Assembly: GCA_017620875.1 (NCBI GenBank)
Contig: JAGAUH010000109.1
Coordinates: 1-9,700, forward strand
Reading direction: 5' to 3'
Source of the DNA: Clostridia bacterium
GTDB taxonomy: Bacteria; Bacillota; Clostridia; Christensenellales; Borkfalkiaceae
Length of the DNA stretch: 9,700 bases
This document shows, piece after piece, positions 1 to 6,177 of the stretch; within the stretch, counting starts at the first letter, position 1, and every line of letters starts with the position of its first letter. The translations under genes and the position numbers were made by a program. The notes under the pieces were generated by a model, which worked only from the letters and a program-made list of their open reading frames with translations, did not search any database and was not told where the DNA came from.

Positions 1-409
1 AAATAGAGCCTTTTGGCATTTTATTTTTAAGCGCTTTATAAACTAGCCCTGCTACAACCGGCGCAAGGCAACCTTTTACGTAAATTAATAAAATGGTTAG
101 CACGGGCGAATATGCAAACATAGCATATGCTCCGCCATCGTAACCGCTAACGGTAAACACCATAACCACGGTAGAAAATATTGCCCCCAAAGCAACGCCT
201 TGCCAAAAACCAAGCGTTACTATTGCAAGTAGTATAGGTACAAACGCAAGCGTTGGCGCAGTTATTAAAAATAATTTACCTATTACGGTAGACAACACTT
301 GTATAATTATAACCAAAGCAACGAAAATAGCAAAAAAGGCAAGTTTTTTACTTTTGCTCATTTGGTTGTTATTTTCGGCAGTACCGATTATTTCTTGTTT
401 TTCTTCCAT
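1..409 (-). CDS. ECF transporter S component (substrate-binding membrane subunit), 3' end beyond window
   Basis: The first 136 residues of a membrane protein that continues past the left edge. After a polar N-terminus (about 20 residues, MEEKQEIIGTAENNN) come hydrophobic segments at roughly 23-50, 55-90 and 98-125. Stretches such as TLAFVPILLAIVTLGFWQG and VKGCLAPVVAGLVYKALK match what is known of ECF-type S components, where a 'VPI..ga..G...G' helix and a 'KG.laG...gl.yk.l' helix are typical. S components bind a vitamin or other micronutrient in the membrane and work with EcfA/A'/T, which are not in this window, so they are probably supplied from elsewhere in the genome. The start is supported by AGGAG at 416-420, 6 nt upstream of the ATG at 407-409. 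The gene is divergent from the one at 543. The substrate cannot be told; specificity residues would lie partly outside the window. Confidence 0.82.
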   Translation of the reverse strand, partial: MEEKQEIIGTAENNNQMSKSKKLAFFAIFVALVIIIQVLSTVIGKLFLITAPTLAFVPILLAIVTLGFWQGVALGAIFSTVVMVFTVSGYDGGAYAMFAYSPVLTILLIYVKGCLAPVVAGLVYKALKNKMPKGSI

Positions 410-441
410 AATAATACTCCTAAAAATTATTATATACATAT

Positions 442-470
442 AAAATAGCACTATTAAAAGCAAAAATCAA
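442..470 (-). promoter_or_regulatory. Candidate promoter of the ECF S-component gene
   Basis: On the minus strand, TTGATT (465-470) and TATTTT (442-447) are separated by 17 nt, giving a start near 435 and a short leader before the AGGAG at 416-420. A better -10 hexamer, TATAAT, lies at 429-434 but has only a poor -35 and would leave almost no leader. Which one is used is undecided. Confidence 0.35.
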
Positions 471-472
471 CC

Positions 473-497
473 AAAATTGCATTTACAACGCAATTTT
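473..497. repeat. 8-bp inverted repeat overlapping the promoter of the gene at 543
   Basis: AAAATTGC (473-480) and GCAATTTT (490-497) form a perfect inverted repeat around a 9-nt spacer. The spacer and right arm include the -35 hexamer of the rightward promoter, and the left arm lies just upstream of the leftward candidate -35. The position fits an operator serving both divergent genes. It could also be a weak terminator-like hairpin, since seven T residues follow. Confidence 0.35.
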
Positions 498-510
498 TTT
501 ATGATATACT
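482..510 (+). promoter_or_regulatory. Promoter of the YcxB-like gene, with extended -10
   Basis: TTTACA (482-487), a 17-nt spacer and TATACT (505-510), with TG at 502-503 one base upstream of the -10 hexamer. This is a good sigma-A-type match with an extended -10. Transcription would start near 517, about 26 nt before the ATG. Confidence 0.6.
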
Positions 511-542
511 TTAATAAATATCAATATTTGTTAAGGTAAACT

Positions 543-1013
543 ATGTGGACTAACCAAACTACGATTAATAAACAAAACTTTTTATTTTTAAACAAAAAAA
601 CTTTAAACTACGTATACTTAACCATAGCAATTGGACTAATAGGCGTGGTTTGCGGTATATTTTTAACCATTTTAAAAACTACTTTTTGGTTTACCATAGT
701 AGGTTTTAGCGCTCTTATTTTAGGCGGTTTATACGGACTAATCGTTGTTTTTAAATCGCAAAAAAAAGTTATTGGCTCTACCCTTTTATACACCTTTAAC
801 GAAACCGATTTTACCGTTAAAACAGAGCAAGGCGAAAGCGTTATTAGTTATATTAGTCTAACTAAAATTTTGCAAGACGACAAAACTTTACTTTTGTTTA
901 TATCTAAAAATCAAGCGTATATAGTAGATAAAACCAATTTAGATTCCGCTTGTATAGAGCATATTACCTTATCTAATTTGCAAAAAGATTACGCCGATAT
1001 TATACAAGAATAA
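543..1013 (+). CDS. Small membrane protein, YcxB-like family
   Basis: A 156-residue protein of unknown function. Two hydrophobic helices at about 22-44 and 48-70 form a hairpin, followed by a soluble C-terminal domain (about 80-156). Features such as LLYTFNETDF, an ISYISLTKI beta/alpha element and LLLFISKNQAYIVDK resemble the C-terminal domain of YcxB-like proteins, where a hydrophobic hairpin is followed by strands ending in a 'sk..ayiipk' motif. Family assignment is by pattern only. The start is supported by AAGG at 533-536, 6 nt before the ATG, and by a good promoter. The gene is a single transcription unit: promoter in front, strong terminator directly behind. The KxxK and KSQKK charges after helix 2 suggest both ends are cytoplasmic. 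No role can be named. Confidence 0.68.
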   Translation: MWTNQTTINKQNFLFLNKKTLNYVYLTIAIGLIGVVCGIFLTILKTTFWFTIVGFSALILGGLYGLIVVFKSQKKVIGSTLLYTFNETDFTVKTEQGESVISYISLTKILQDDKTLLLFISKNQAYIVDKTNLDSACIEHITLSNLQKDYADIIQE

Positions 1014-1033
1014 TTTTAAAAAAATATAATTTT

Positions 1034-1064
1034 ATTCCGCCACTACTCGTGGCGGAATTTTTTT
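1034..1064 (+). terminator. Intrinsic terminator of the YcxB-like gene
   Basis: A perfect 10-bp stem, ATTCCGCCAC (1034-1043) with GTGGCGGAAT (1049-1058), a 5-nt loop, then seven T residues (1058-1064). It lies 20 nt after the stop codon at 1011-1013. Read on the minus strand the stem is followed by an imperfect U-rich stretch (AAAATTATATTTTTTT after the arm), so it may also end the convergent four-gene operon, for which no better terminator is seen between 1163 and 1034. Confidence 0.9.
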
Positions 1065-1163
1065 GCTAAACAAAATTAAAACCAGAAAGGTATAACACCA
1101 TTTATATAAGGGCTAAAAAGAGTAAAAACGATATATAGCCCTATTTTTAATTTTTATATAAAC

Positions 1164-1592
1164 CTATTTTTTAATCTTTACAATGGCTTCGGTTACGCTA
1201 GTTAACACTAAAACGCCGTTTTGATTAAAAGCATTTATGGTAACTTCTACAATGCCGTTTTTTTCGTTTCTTGGGGTTAGTTTAGATATGGTTGCCTTTG
1301 CAAAAAGAGTGTCGTCCGCAAACACGGGTTTAAACCACTCTATTTTAGTAGATTTACCTGCAAGCAATTCTTCGCCGAAAAAATCCACTTTTAAATACTT
1401 TGCCCAAACCGCCATAAAAGACATTACGCCAGGTGCAATTAGTTTGCCAAAAGGCGTTGTTTTTGCATATTCTTCGTCGGTGTGGAGCGGAATATTATCG
1501 TATTCTAAAGCAAAGTCTATCATTTTGTTTTTGTCTATAATTGCAGGCTCTAACTCTACCGTAAATCCAAGTTGTAACTCGTTAAAATACAT
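1164..1592 (-). CDS. MaoC-like hotdog-fold dehydratase/hydratase domain protein
   Basis: A 142-residue single-domain protein of the MaoC/(R)-hydratase hotdog group, which adds water to or removes it from acyl thioesters (enoyl-CoA to (R)-3-hydroxyacyl-CoA in the best known members). The diagnostic stretch is at about 24-56: a helix MIDFALEYD, then D32-N-I-P-L-H37, TDEEYA, FGKLIAPG. The catalytic Asp/His pair of the family is present at its usual 5-residue spacing (D32, H37), although the usual D-x-N-P-x-H reads D-N-I-P-L-H. A second conserved region, IEWFKPVFADDTL (84-96), forms the thioester side. It is the last gene of the operon. Its ribosome binding site AAAGGGG overlaps the stop codon of the nitroreductase gene, with 12 nt between the genes, so it is co-transcribed with the acyl-CoA ligase. 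A non-enzymatic thioester-binding role is possible. Confidence 0.85.
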   Translation of the reverse strand: MYFNELQLGFTVELEPAIIDKNKMIDFALEYDNIPLHTDEEYAKTTPFGKLIAPGVMSFMAVWAKYLKVDFFGEELLAGKSTKIEWFKPVFADDTLFAKATISKLTPRNEKNGIVEVTINAFNQNGVLVLTSVTEAIVKIKK

Positions 1593-1604
1593 TGTAATAC
1601 CCCT

Positions 1605-2123
1605 TTAAAATTTATCGTAAAAAACCACTTCGGATAACGGTCTTTTTTTATAGTGCATATCTAGCGGTTTACTATCTTCTGCGGGATATCCCATAACTAA
1701 CAACGCAACGGGCTCTACGTGGCTAGGAATATTAAAAGTTTCCTTTATCTTTGTAGGATTAAAGTGCATAACCCAACAACAACCCACCCCTATTTCGTGA
1801 GCCTTTAATAGCATATGCGTTGCCACAATTACCGCGTCTACCCTACTAGACAAAGCATTGTCGTACGGTCTAACCCAACTTTCTTGCTCGTTATGGCAAA
1901 CTAACATAGCCGTTGGCGCGTTAAAATGGCATTTGGTACACTCTTTTAGTTTTTCTAAACTTTCAGGCTTATTTAAAACTAAAATTCGTTGCGGTTGATA
2001 ATTGCAACCCGTTGGCGCTTTATGTCCCGCGTTAAGTATACTATCTATATCTTGCTTAGATAAAGCAGTTGGTTTAAATTTTCTTACCGAATATCTTTCG
2101 GTTATAATTTTTTCTAATTCCAT
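1605..2123 (-). CDS. Nitroreductase-family FMN oxidoreductase
   Basis: A 172-residue cytoplasmic flavoprotein of the nitroreductase superfamily, dimeric FMN enzymes that transfer electrons from NAD(P)H or another donor. Visible landmarks: the N-terminal R10-Y-S12-V-R14-KF motif that contacts the FMN phosphate; A36-P-T-G-C-N-Y-Q-P-Q45, normally the FMN ring pocket; G112-V-G-C-C-W117 after the long dimerisation helix; MGYP (144-147); and KKRPLSEVV (159-167) near the C-terminus, another FMN phosphate contact. The length matches the short (~170 aa) subgroup. It has an unusual number of cysteines (C40, C62, C65, C76, C115, C116), including a CxxC at 62-65. No ferredoxin domain is present. The start has TAGGG just upstream, overlapping the TAG stop of the preceding gene 6 nt away. 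The substrate is unknown; the context suggests a redox step on the acid or acyl-CoA handled by the operon. Confidence 0.92.
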   Translation of the reverse strand: MELEKIITERYSVRKFKPTALSKQDIDSILNAGHKAPTGCNYQPQRILVLNKPESLEKLKECTKCHFNAPTAMLVCHNEQESWVRPYDNALSSRVDAVIVATHMLLKAHEIGVGCCWVMHFNPTKIKETFNIPSHVEPVALLVMGYPAEDSKPLDMHYKKRPLSEVVFYDKF

Positions 2124-2129
2124 ATTGCC

Positions 2130-3569
2130 CTATTTTATAGTTTGAGTTAAATATTGTTTTTTACAACCGTGTCCGCCAAAAATTTGCCATTCTCCCGCGC
2201 CTAATCTTTGCAAAATAGCAAACCTTTCGCTAGAGCAAAGTTTTGCGTTTGTATCTACCCCCGCCATTAAAATAGGCGCGTATTGGTTATATTCCGCTTG
2301 CTTTTTGGTTAGTCCGTTAGGATTTATTAAAACGTCGCCCGTAAAGGCAATTTTATTTGTATAATCTATTAAAATAGTTTCTCCTAACAAATGTCCGCCT
2401 TTACCTTCGTACACTTCGAAACAAAGTTCCCCAACGGTTAAAAAGCCTATTTGCTCTATATCGGCGTTTAAAGTAGATTTATTAAATAACGGTGTAATTT
2501 TTTGCTTGTCTACCACTTGATAATCCGTCAAAATTTTACAAATATTAACGTAAGGTTTATGCAACGAATTTTGCTCCCTAAACCCGTCTAACCCTTCCGA
2601 CTCGTTAAACAAACACTCGGCAGTACGCTTGCTTGCTAAAACTTTGCCAAATAAATTTAGCAATCCACAATGGTCTACGTCTGCATGGGTTACAAAAACC
2701 TTTTCTTTATTTAAGTCTAGGTTAGGAAAAAGGTTATTTAATAACTTTTGCATTTCTTTTTTATAACAAGCGTAACCACAATCTATAAAGAGCCTTTCTC
2801 CACAACTTTCTATTATGGCGGTGTTACTACCGCAATCCGGCTCTATAAGGGTTATTTTTGTGTTTTTAGAAACGCTGTGCTCGGTTATCCTTGGGTTAAA
2901 ATTATCCCCTTTGCACTCGGCTAATAGTTCGGCAAATTTACCTATGCTATCAAAGGTTTTATAAGGTGATAAACCTTGCTCGTCTAGGGTTTGCATTGCA
3001 AGATTTACGTTTACTAAAAGTTCTTGCCTTTTCTCTTGCGACAAACCCGCAACTTTTACTAATTCGTTTACGAAAGAATTGTAAAAAATGCTATTGTCAA
3101 ACACTTTTTCGGTGTTGCTATAATCTACCACTTTTACACTGCAAAGTTTTTCTGCTTGAGATAAAAACTCTGCCAAAGTATCCGTTTTATCGACGTATAG
3201 CCCCATTTTAAAGTTTTGATAGCCACTTCCGTTTTCTTGCGAACTAATATAAGATATATTAAAATTAAAATTGCTAATAAGTTCTAATACGCTTGTTACG
3301 CTACCGGGGCAGTCTTTTAAACAAAACTCTAACAAAACTACCCTTTTAGCATTTTGCTCGCTAGACAAATAACCAATTTCTTTTAGTTTTTTATCCGCTT
3401 GTTCTATTTTATCGCTTTGCCCGTTTACGTCTATAAAAAGGGTATGCGAGTCTACCGCTTTATTATAACTTACCCTAGTTATATTTATTCCCAGTTCGGA
3501 AAAGCATTTACTCGCTTTTAAAAACGCACCGATATGGTTGGACATATTAGTACCGTAGGTCTTTTTCAT
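2130..3569 (-). CDS. Two ACT-like domains fused to a metallo-beta-lactamase-fold hydrolase or oxidoreductase
   Basis: A 479-residue fusion. Residues about 9-72 and 77-150 look like two tandem ACT domains: SNHIGAFLKASKCFSELGINI and LEFCLKDCPGSVTSVLELISNFNFNI show the 'pG.l..v...l...gini' pattern of these amino-acid-sensing regulatory modules. A helical linker (about 155-222) leads to an MBL fold (about 238-470). MBL metal-ligand motifs: TH295-A-D297-V-D299-H300, GGH393LLGE, FTGD412 and GGH467G. The second His of the usual HxHxDH is Asp, giving HxDxDH; an acidic residue there is known in flavodiiron proteins (HxExDH) and ComEC-type MBLs. H393 to D412 is 19 residues, a usual spacing. The start lies 1 nt after the stop of the upstream gene with only a weak AAAG-type site, so translational coupling is likely. 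I infer an enzyme whose activity is tuned by a small ligand, perhaps an amino acid. Its reaction is unknown. Confidence 0.84.
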   Translation of the reverse strand: MKKTYGTNMSNHIGAFLKASKCFSELGINITRVSYNKAVDSHTLFIDVNGQSDKIEQADKKLKEIGYLSSEQNAKRVVLLEFCLKDCPGSVTSVLELISNFNFNISYISSQENGSGYQNFKMGLYVDKTDTLAEFLSQAEKLCSVKVVDYSNTEKVFDNSIFYNSFVNELVKVAGLSQEKRQELLVNVNLAMQTLDEQGLSPYKTFDSIGKFAELLAECKGDNFNPRITEHSVSKNTKITLIEPDCGSNTAIIESCGERLFIDCGYACYKKEMQKLLNNLFPNLDLNKEKVFVTHADVDHCGLLNLFGKVLASKRTAECLFNESEGLDGFREQNSLHKPYVNICKILTDYQVVDKQKITPLFNKSTLNADIEQIGFLTVGELCFEVYEGKGGHLLGETILIDYTNKIAFTGDVLINPNGLTKKQAEYNQYAPILMAGVDTNAKLCSSERFAILQRLGAGEWQIFGGHGCKKQYLTQTIK

Positions 3570-3570
3570 A

Positions 3571-5838
3571 TTATAATTTATTTCTTTGGATTTTTCCGCT
3601 TATAGTTTTAGGAAGTTCGTCTTTAAACACTACCACCCTTGGATATTTATACGGAGCGGTGTGGTCTTTAACGTATTTTTGAATTTCTTTTTTAAGTTCT
3701 TCCGTGCCTTCTGTTCCCTTGGTTAAAACTATACTAGCCTTTACCACTTGTCCCCTAACTTCGTCAGGAACGGCAGAAACTCCGCACTCTAACACGTAAG
3801 GAAGTTCCATAATAACGCTTTCAATTTCAAACGGTCCAATACGGTATCCGCTAGACTTAATAACGTCGTCTACTCTACCAACGTACCAAAAATATCCGTC
3901 TTCATCTCTCCAAGCGGTATCGCCCGTATGATATAATCCGTCGTGCCAAGCCTCTTTATTTTTTTCTTCGTCTAAATAGTACTCTTTAAATAAGCCACAA
4001 GGAACTTCTCTATCGGTATGGATAACTATTTCGCCAACTTCTCCGGTTGCAACCGAACGACCGTCGGCATCTACGATATCAACGTCGAATTGCGGAGACG
4101 CTTTACCCATAGCACCGATTTTTGGCGACGTTCCAAATAAGTTTGCAATAACTAGCGTAGTTTCGGTTTGACCAAAACCTTCCATAATTTCTAGCCCCGT
4201 TGCCGCTTTAAATTGGTTAAACACTTCTGGGTTTAAAGCCTCGCCCGCGGTTGTCATATGGTGGATAGAAGATAAATCGAATTTAGATAAATCACCACGG
4301 ATTAGCATACGCAACATTGTTGGTGGCGCGCAGAAAGTAGTAATGTTGTACTCTGCAAACATTGGTAAAATGTCGTTTTCGTCAAACTTGTCAAAGTCGT
4401 AAACGAATACTGCTCCTTCGCATAGCCATTGTCCGTAAAGTTTACCCCATAAAGATTTACCCCAACCGGTATCCGATATAGTTAGGTGTAAGCCGTCCCT
4501 TTCGCAACAATGCCAATATTTTGCAGTAACGAAATGACCTAGCGCGTAAGTGTGTTTATGAGCCGCCATTTTAGGGTTGCCCGTAGTTCCGCTTGTAAAG
4601 AACATAAGCGCGCACTCGTCTCCACTAGAAGTATCTTGAGTTCTTTCGTATTTACCTGAGAATAAGCCGTATTCTTTATCGAAATCACGCCAACCTTCTT
4701 TAGCACCCCCTACCATAATTAATTTTTCTACTTGAGGGCATTTTTTAGCGGCGCTTTGAGCAAATTGATAAGTATCGCCATCGGCAGTACAAACTATTGC
4801 TTTTACCCCTGCGGAATTATATCTATACTCAAAATCGTGCTCTTTTAGTTGGTTTGTTGCAGGTATTGCAACCGCGCCTAATTTGTGTAGTGCTACCATG
4901 CAGAACCAAAATTGATAGTGCCTTTTAAGCACTAGCATAACCTTGTCGCCCTTTTTAATTCCTAAAGAAGTAAAGTAGTTTGCAACTTGGTTAGACGCTC
5001 TTTTTATATCTTTAAAAGTAAAACGCCTTTCGGTTTTGTTTTTGTCTAAGTGTAGCATAGCAAGTTTTTCGGGATATTTATCCGCAATGCCGTCTACTAT
5101 ATCAAAACCAAAGTTAAAGGTATCGGTATTTTTAAATTTAATTTTTTCTAATTCGCCGTTTTCGTTTTCCGTTAAGTCAACAAATTTTTCGCATACTAGT
5201 TTCTCGGATTTTTTTGCCGCCATAACGCTTTTTCTTACAACGGGTTCTTCTACGTTATCACCCGACATAACAACCGCGCAAAATACGCAATCTTTGCCGT
5301 CTACCGCAATCATACCGTGTGGCATAGAAGAATTATAATATATGCTATCCCCTTCGCTTAAAACTTCCGTATGGTTGCCTACTTGAACTTTTAGTTTACC
5401 ACTTAAAACAAGGTCGAACTCTTGTCCGGAGTGGGTTGTTAGTTGTATAGGCTTGTTTTGTTGCAAAGCAGAATATTCGTATTTAACCCAATAAGGTTCT
5501 GCAAGTTTATCTTTAAATTTTGGCGCAAGGTTTGCAATGTCAATTCCGTCTTCTTTTGCGGTTTCTTGACCTTGTCCCCTTCTCGTAATGGTGTAGGTAG
5601 AAAGTTTTGCCGAACTACCTTCTAATAACTCCGTCATTTCAACACCAAATGCTAGAGCACATTTATGAATAAAAGAAAAAGGTATATCGGTTGTACCGCT
5701 TTCGTAAGAAAGGTACGTTTCTTGCGTTACGTCTGTTTTTTCTGCCATTTCTTGGATAGAAAAATTCATGATTTCACGTAGTTCTTTAATTCTAGTTGCA
5801 ATTTCCGATAACTGATTTAAAGTGTTTGTTGTATTCAT
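3571..5838 (-). CDS. HTH-cupin-acyl-CoA ligase fusion (AMP-forming, medium-chain acyl-CoA synthetase type)
   Basis: A 755-residue three-part protein. Residues about 12-72 are an XRE/Cro-type HTH (IKELREIMNFSIQEMAEKTDVTQETYLSYESG). Residues about 115-192 are a cupin with likely ligands H136, E140 and H174. Residues about 235-755 are a full adenylate-forming ligase: TSGTTGNPK at 415-423 (ATP phosphate loop), GFGQTET at 554-560, HTGD at 637-640, GRVDDVIKSSGYRIG at 654-668, and the catalytic lysine K749 in PKTISGKIQR. SDTGWGKSLWGKLYGQW (455-471) is typical of medium-chain/acetyl-type acyl-CoA synthetases (MACS-like). It should activate a carboxylic acid with ATP and CoA. All ligase core motifs are intact. 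The start is firm: AAAGGAG at 5846-5852, 7 nt before the ATG. First gene of the operon. The HTH-cupin half resembles stand-alone ligand-sensing repressors, so the enzyme may also bind DNA near its own promoter; this is inference. Confidence 0.93.
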   Translation of the reverse strand: MNTTNTLNQLSEIATRIKELREIMNFSIQEMAEKTDVTQETYLSYESGTTDIPFSFIHKCALAFGVEMTELLEGSSAKLSTYTITRRGQGQETAKEDGIDIANLAPKFKDKLAEPYWVKYEYSALQQNKPIQLTTHSGQEFDLVLSGKLKVQVGNHTEVLSEGDSIYYNSSMPHGMIAVDGKDCVFCAVVMSGDNVEEPVVRKSVMAAKKSEKLVCEKFVDLTENENGELEKIKFKNTDTFNFGFDIVDGIADKYPEKLAMLHLDKNKTERRFTFKDIKRASNQVANYFTSLGIKKGDKVMLVLKRHYQFWFCMVALHKLGAVAIPATNQLKEHDFEYRYNSAGVKAIVCTADGDTYQFAQSAAKKCPQVEKLIMVGGAKEGWRDFDKEYGLFSGKYERTQDTSSGDECALMFFTSGTTGNPKMAAHKHTYALGHFVTAKYWHCCERDGLHLTISDTGWGKSLWGKLYGQWLCEGAVFVYDFDKFDENDILPMFAEYNITTFCAPPTMLRMLIRGDLSKFDLSSIHHMTTAGEALNPEVFNQFKAATGLEIMEGFGQTETTLVIANLFGTSPKIGAMGKASPQFDVDIVDADGRSVATGEVGEIVIHTDREVPCGLFKEYYLDEEKNKEAWHDGLYHTGDTAWRDEDGYFWYVGRVDDVIKSSGYRIGPFEIESVIMELPYVLECGVSAVPDEVRGQVVKASIVLTKGTEGTEELKKEIQKYVKDHTAPYKYPRVVVFKDELPKTISGKIQRNKL

Positions 5839-5860
5839 AATAAAACTCCTTTTATATTTT

Positions 5861-5881
5861 CCAAAAAGATTACTTTTTTGG
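5861..5881. repeat. Small AT-rich hairpin before the ligase ribosome binding site
   Basis: CCAAAAAG (5861-5868) pairs with CTTTTTTGG (5873-5881) apart from one bulged base, around an ATTA loop. On the minus-strand transcript it lies about 9 nt upstream of the AAAGGAG. On the plus strand it is followed by six T residues and looks like a terminator, but no rightward gene leads into it. Confidence 0.4.
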
Positions 5882-5906
5882 TTTTTTACTTTTTAAAATT
5901 AAATAG

Positions 5907-5955
5907 CAAATTACTCTAACGATAATTTCGCAGTGTTTCAAGCGGTTATATCAAC
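5907..5955. repeat. ~50-nt direct repeat, copy 1 (proximal to the ligase gene)
   Basis: The core ATTTCGCAGTGTTTCAAGCG plus GTT (5925-5947) matches copy 2 at 22 of 23 positions. The looser match extends left to CAAAT (5907) and right to TCAAC (5955), with one or two single-base gaps. It lies wholly in the non-coding region upstream of the operon. Role unknown; a binding site or duplicated promoter is possible. Confidence 0.75.
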
Positions 5956-6069
5956 GTTTAGGCTTGTTTACCAATACTGGCTTTAGAATAATTAGTTTTT
6001 GACGTTAAACAAACGTTTCAAACGCAAGAAAGACGAGGCAAATTATGCAGGCAAGAGTTTACATCTTGA

Positions 6070-6119
6070 CAAATAATTTAACAAAGTATTTCGCAGGGTT
6101 TCAAGCGGTTGTTGTCAAC
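6070..6119. repeat. ~50-nt direct repeat, copy 2 (distal)
   Basis: The core is at 6088-6110 and has G where copy 1 has T at the tenth base. Flanks run from CAAAT (6070) to TCAAC (6119). The period between copies is 163 nt. On the minus strand the right end reads GTTGACAACAACCGCTTGAAA, so it begins with a TTGACA hexamer, where copy 1 has TTGATA. Confidence 0.75.
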
Positions 6120-6141
6120 AATTAATTATGAAAAAGCCAAA

Positions 6142-6177
6142 TAAAAAAACCGCCTCAAAGTTTTCACTTTGAGACGG
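6142..6177 (-). terminator. Regulated terminator of the T-box leader
   Basis: On the minus strand CCGTCTCAAAGT (6166-6177) pairs with ACTTTGAGGCGG (6150-6161) over 12 positions, one of them a G-U pair, with a 4-nt GAAA loop and a tract of seven U residues (6143-6149). Its 5' arm contains CTCAAA (6168-6173), which can instead pair with TTTGAG (6200-6205) to build the antiterminator. That mutual exclusion is the T-box switch. Confidence 0.93.

Larger units (their letters stand above)
5839..6141 (-). promoter_or_regulatory. Long non-coding stretch between the T-box terminator and the operon's first gene
   Basis: About 300 nt without a convincing gene. It holds the strong ribosome binding site of the ligase gene (5846-5852), a small hairpin just upstream of it, two copies of a ~50-nt direct repeat, and an 11-bp interrupted palindrome CGTTTCAAACG at 6014-6024. 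Each repeat, read on the minus strand, contains TTGAAA followed 17 nt later by a weak -10 (TTAAAT in the upstream copy, TAGAGT in the downstream copy), so a T-box-independent promoter is possible but not strong. T-box leaders usually sit close to the gene they control, so this length is unusual. Confidence 0.5.

Noticed and set aside
608..793. 61-codon leftward ORF
   Set aside because: Antisense inside the YcxB-like gene, which has its own promoter, ribosome binding site and terminator.
1109..1142. AGGGCTA...TAGCCCT hairpin as terminator of the four-gene operon
   Set aside because: Seven base pairs around a 20-nt loop, and on the minus strand it is followed by TATATAAATGG, not a U tract. The hairpin at 1034-1058 is a better, though still imperfect, candidate for that strand.
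1237..1608. 123-codon rightward ORF
   Set aside because: It lies antisense over the MaoC-like gene, has no family resemblance and no ribosome binding site; it is a shadow of the real gene.
2966..3211. 81-codon rightward ORF
   Set aside because: Antisense to the linker and ACT region of the ACT-MBL gene, with a low-complexity Leu/Cys-rich product; shadow frame.
5036..5338. 100-codon rightward ORF
   Set aside because: Antisense to the cupin-to-ligase junction of the ligase gene; Ser/Phe-rich shadow translation without start signals.
5861..5887. Rightward intrinsic terminator
   Set aside because: The hairpin and T tract look right, but no rightward gene leads into it; more likely part of the leader of the leftward ligase gene.
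5907..6119. CRISPR array
   Set aside because: Only two diverged copies with a 114-nt interval, one containing indels, and no cas genes nearby.
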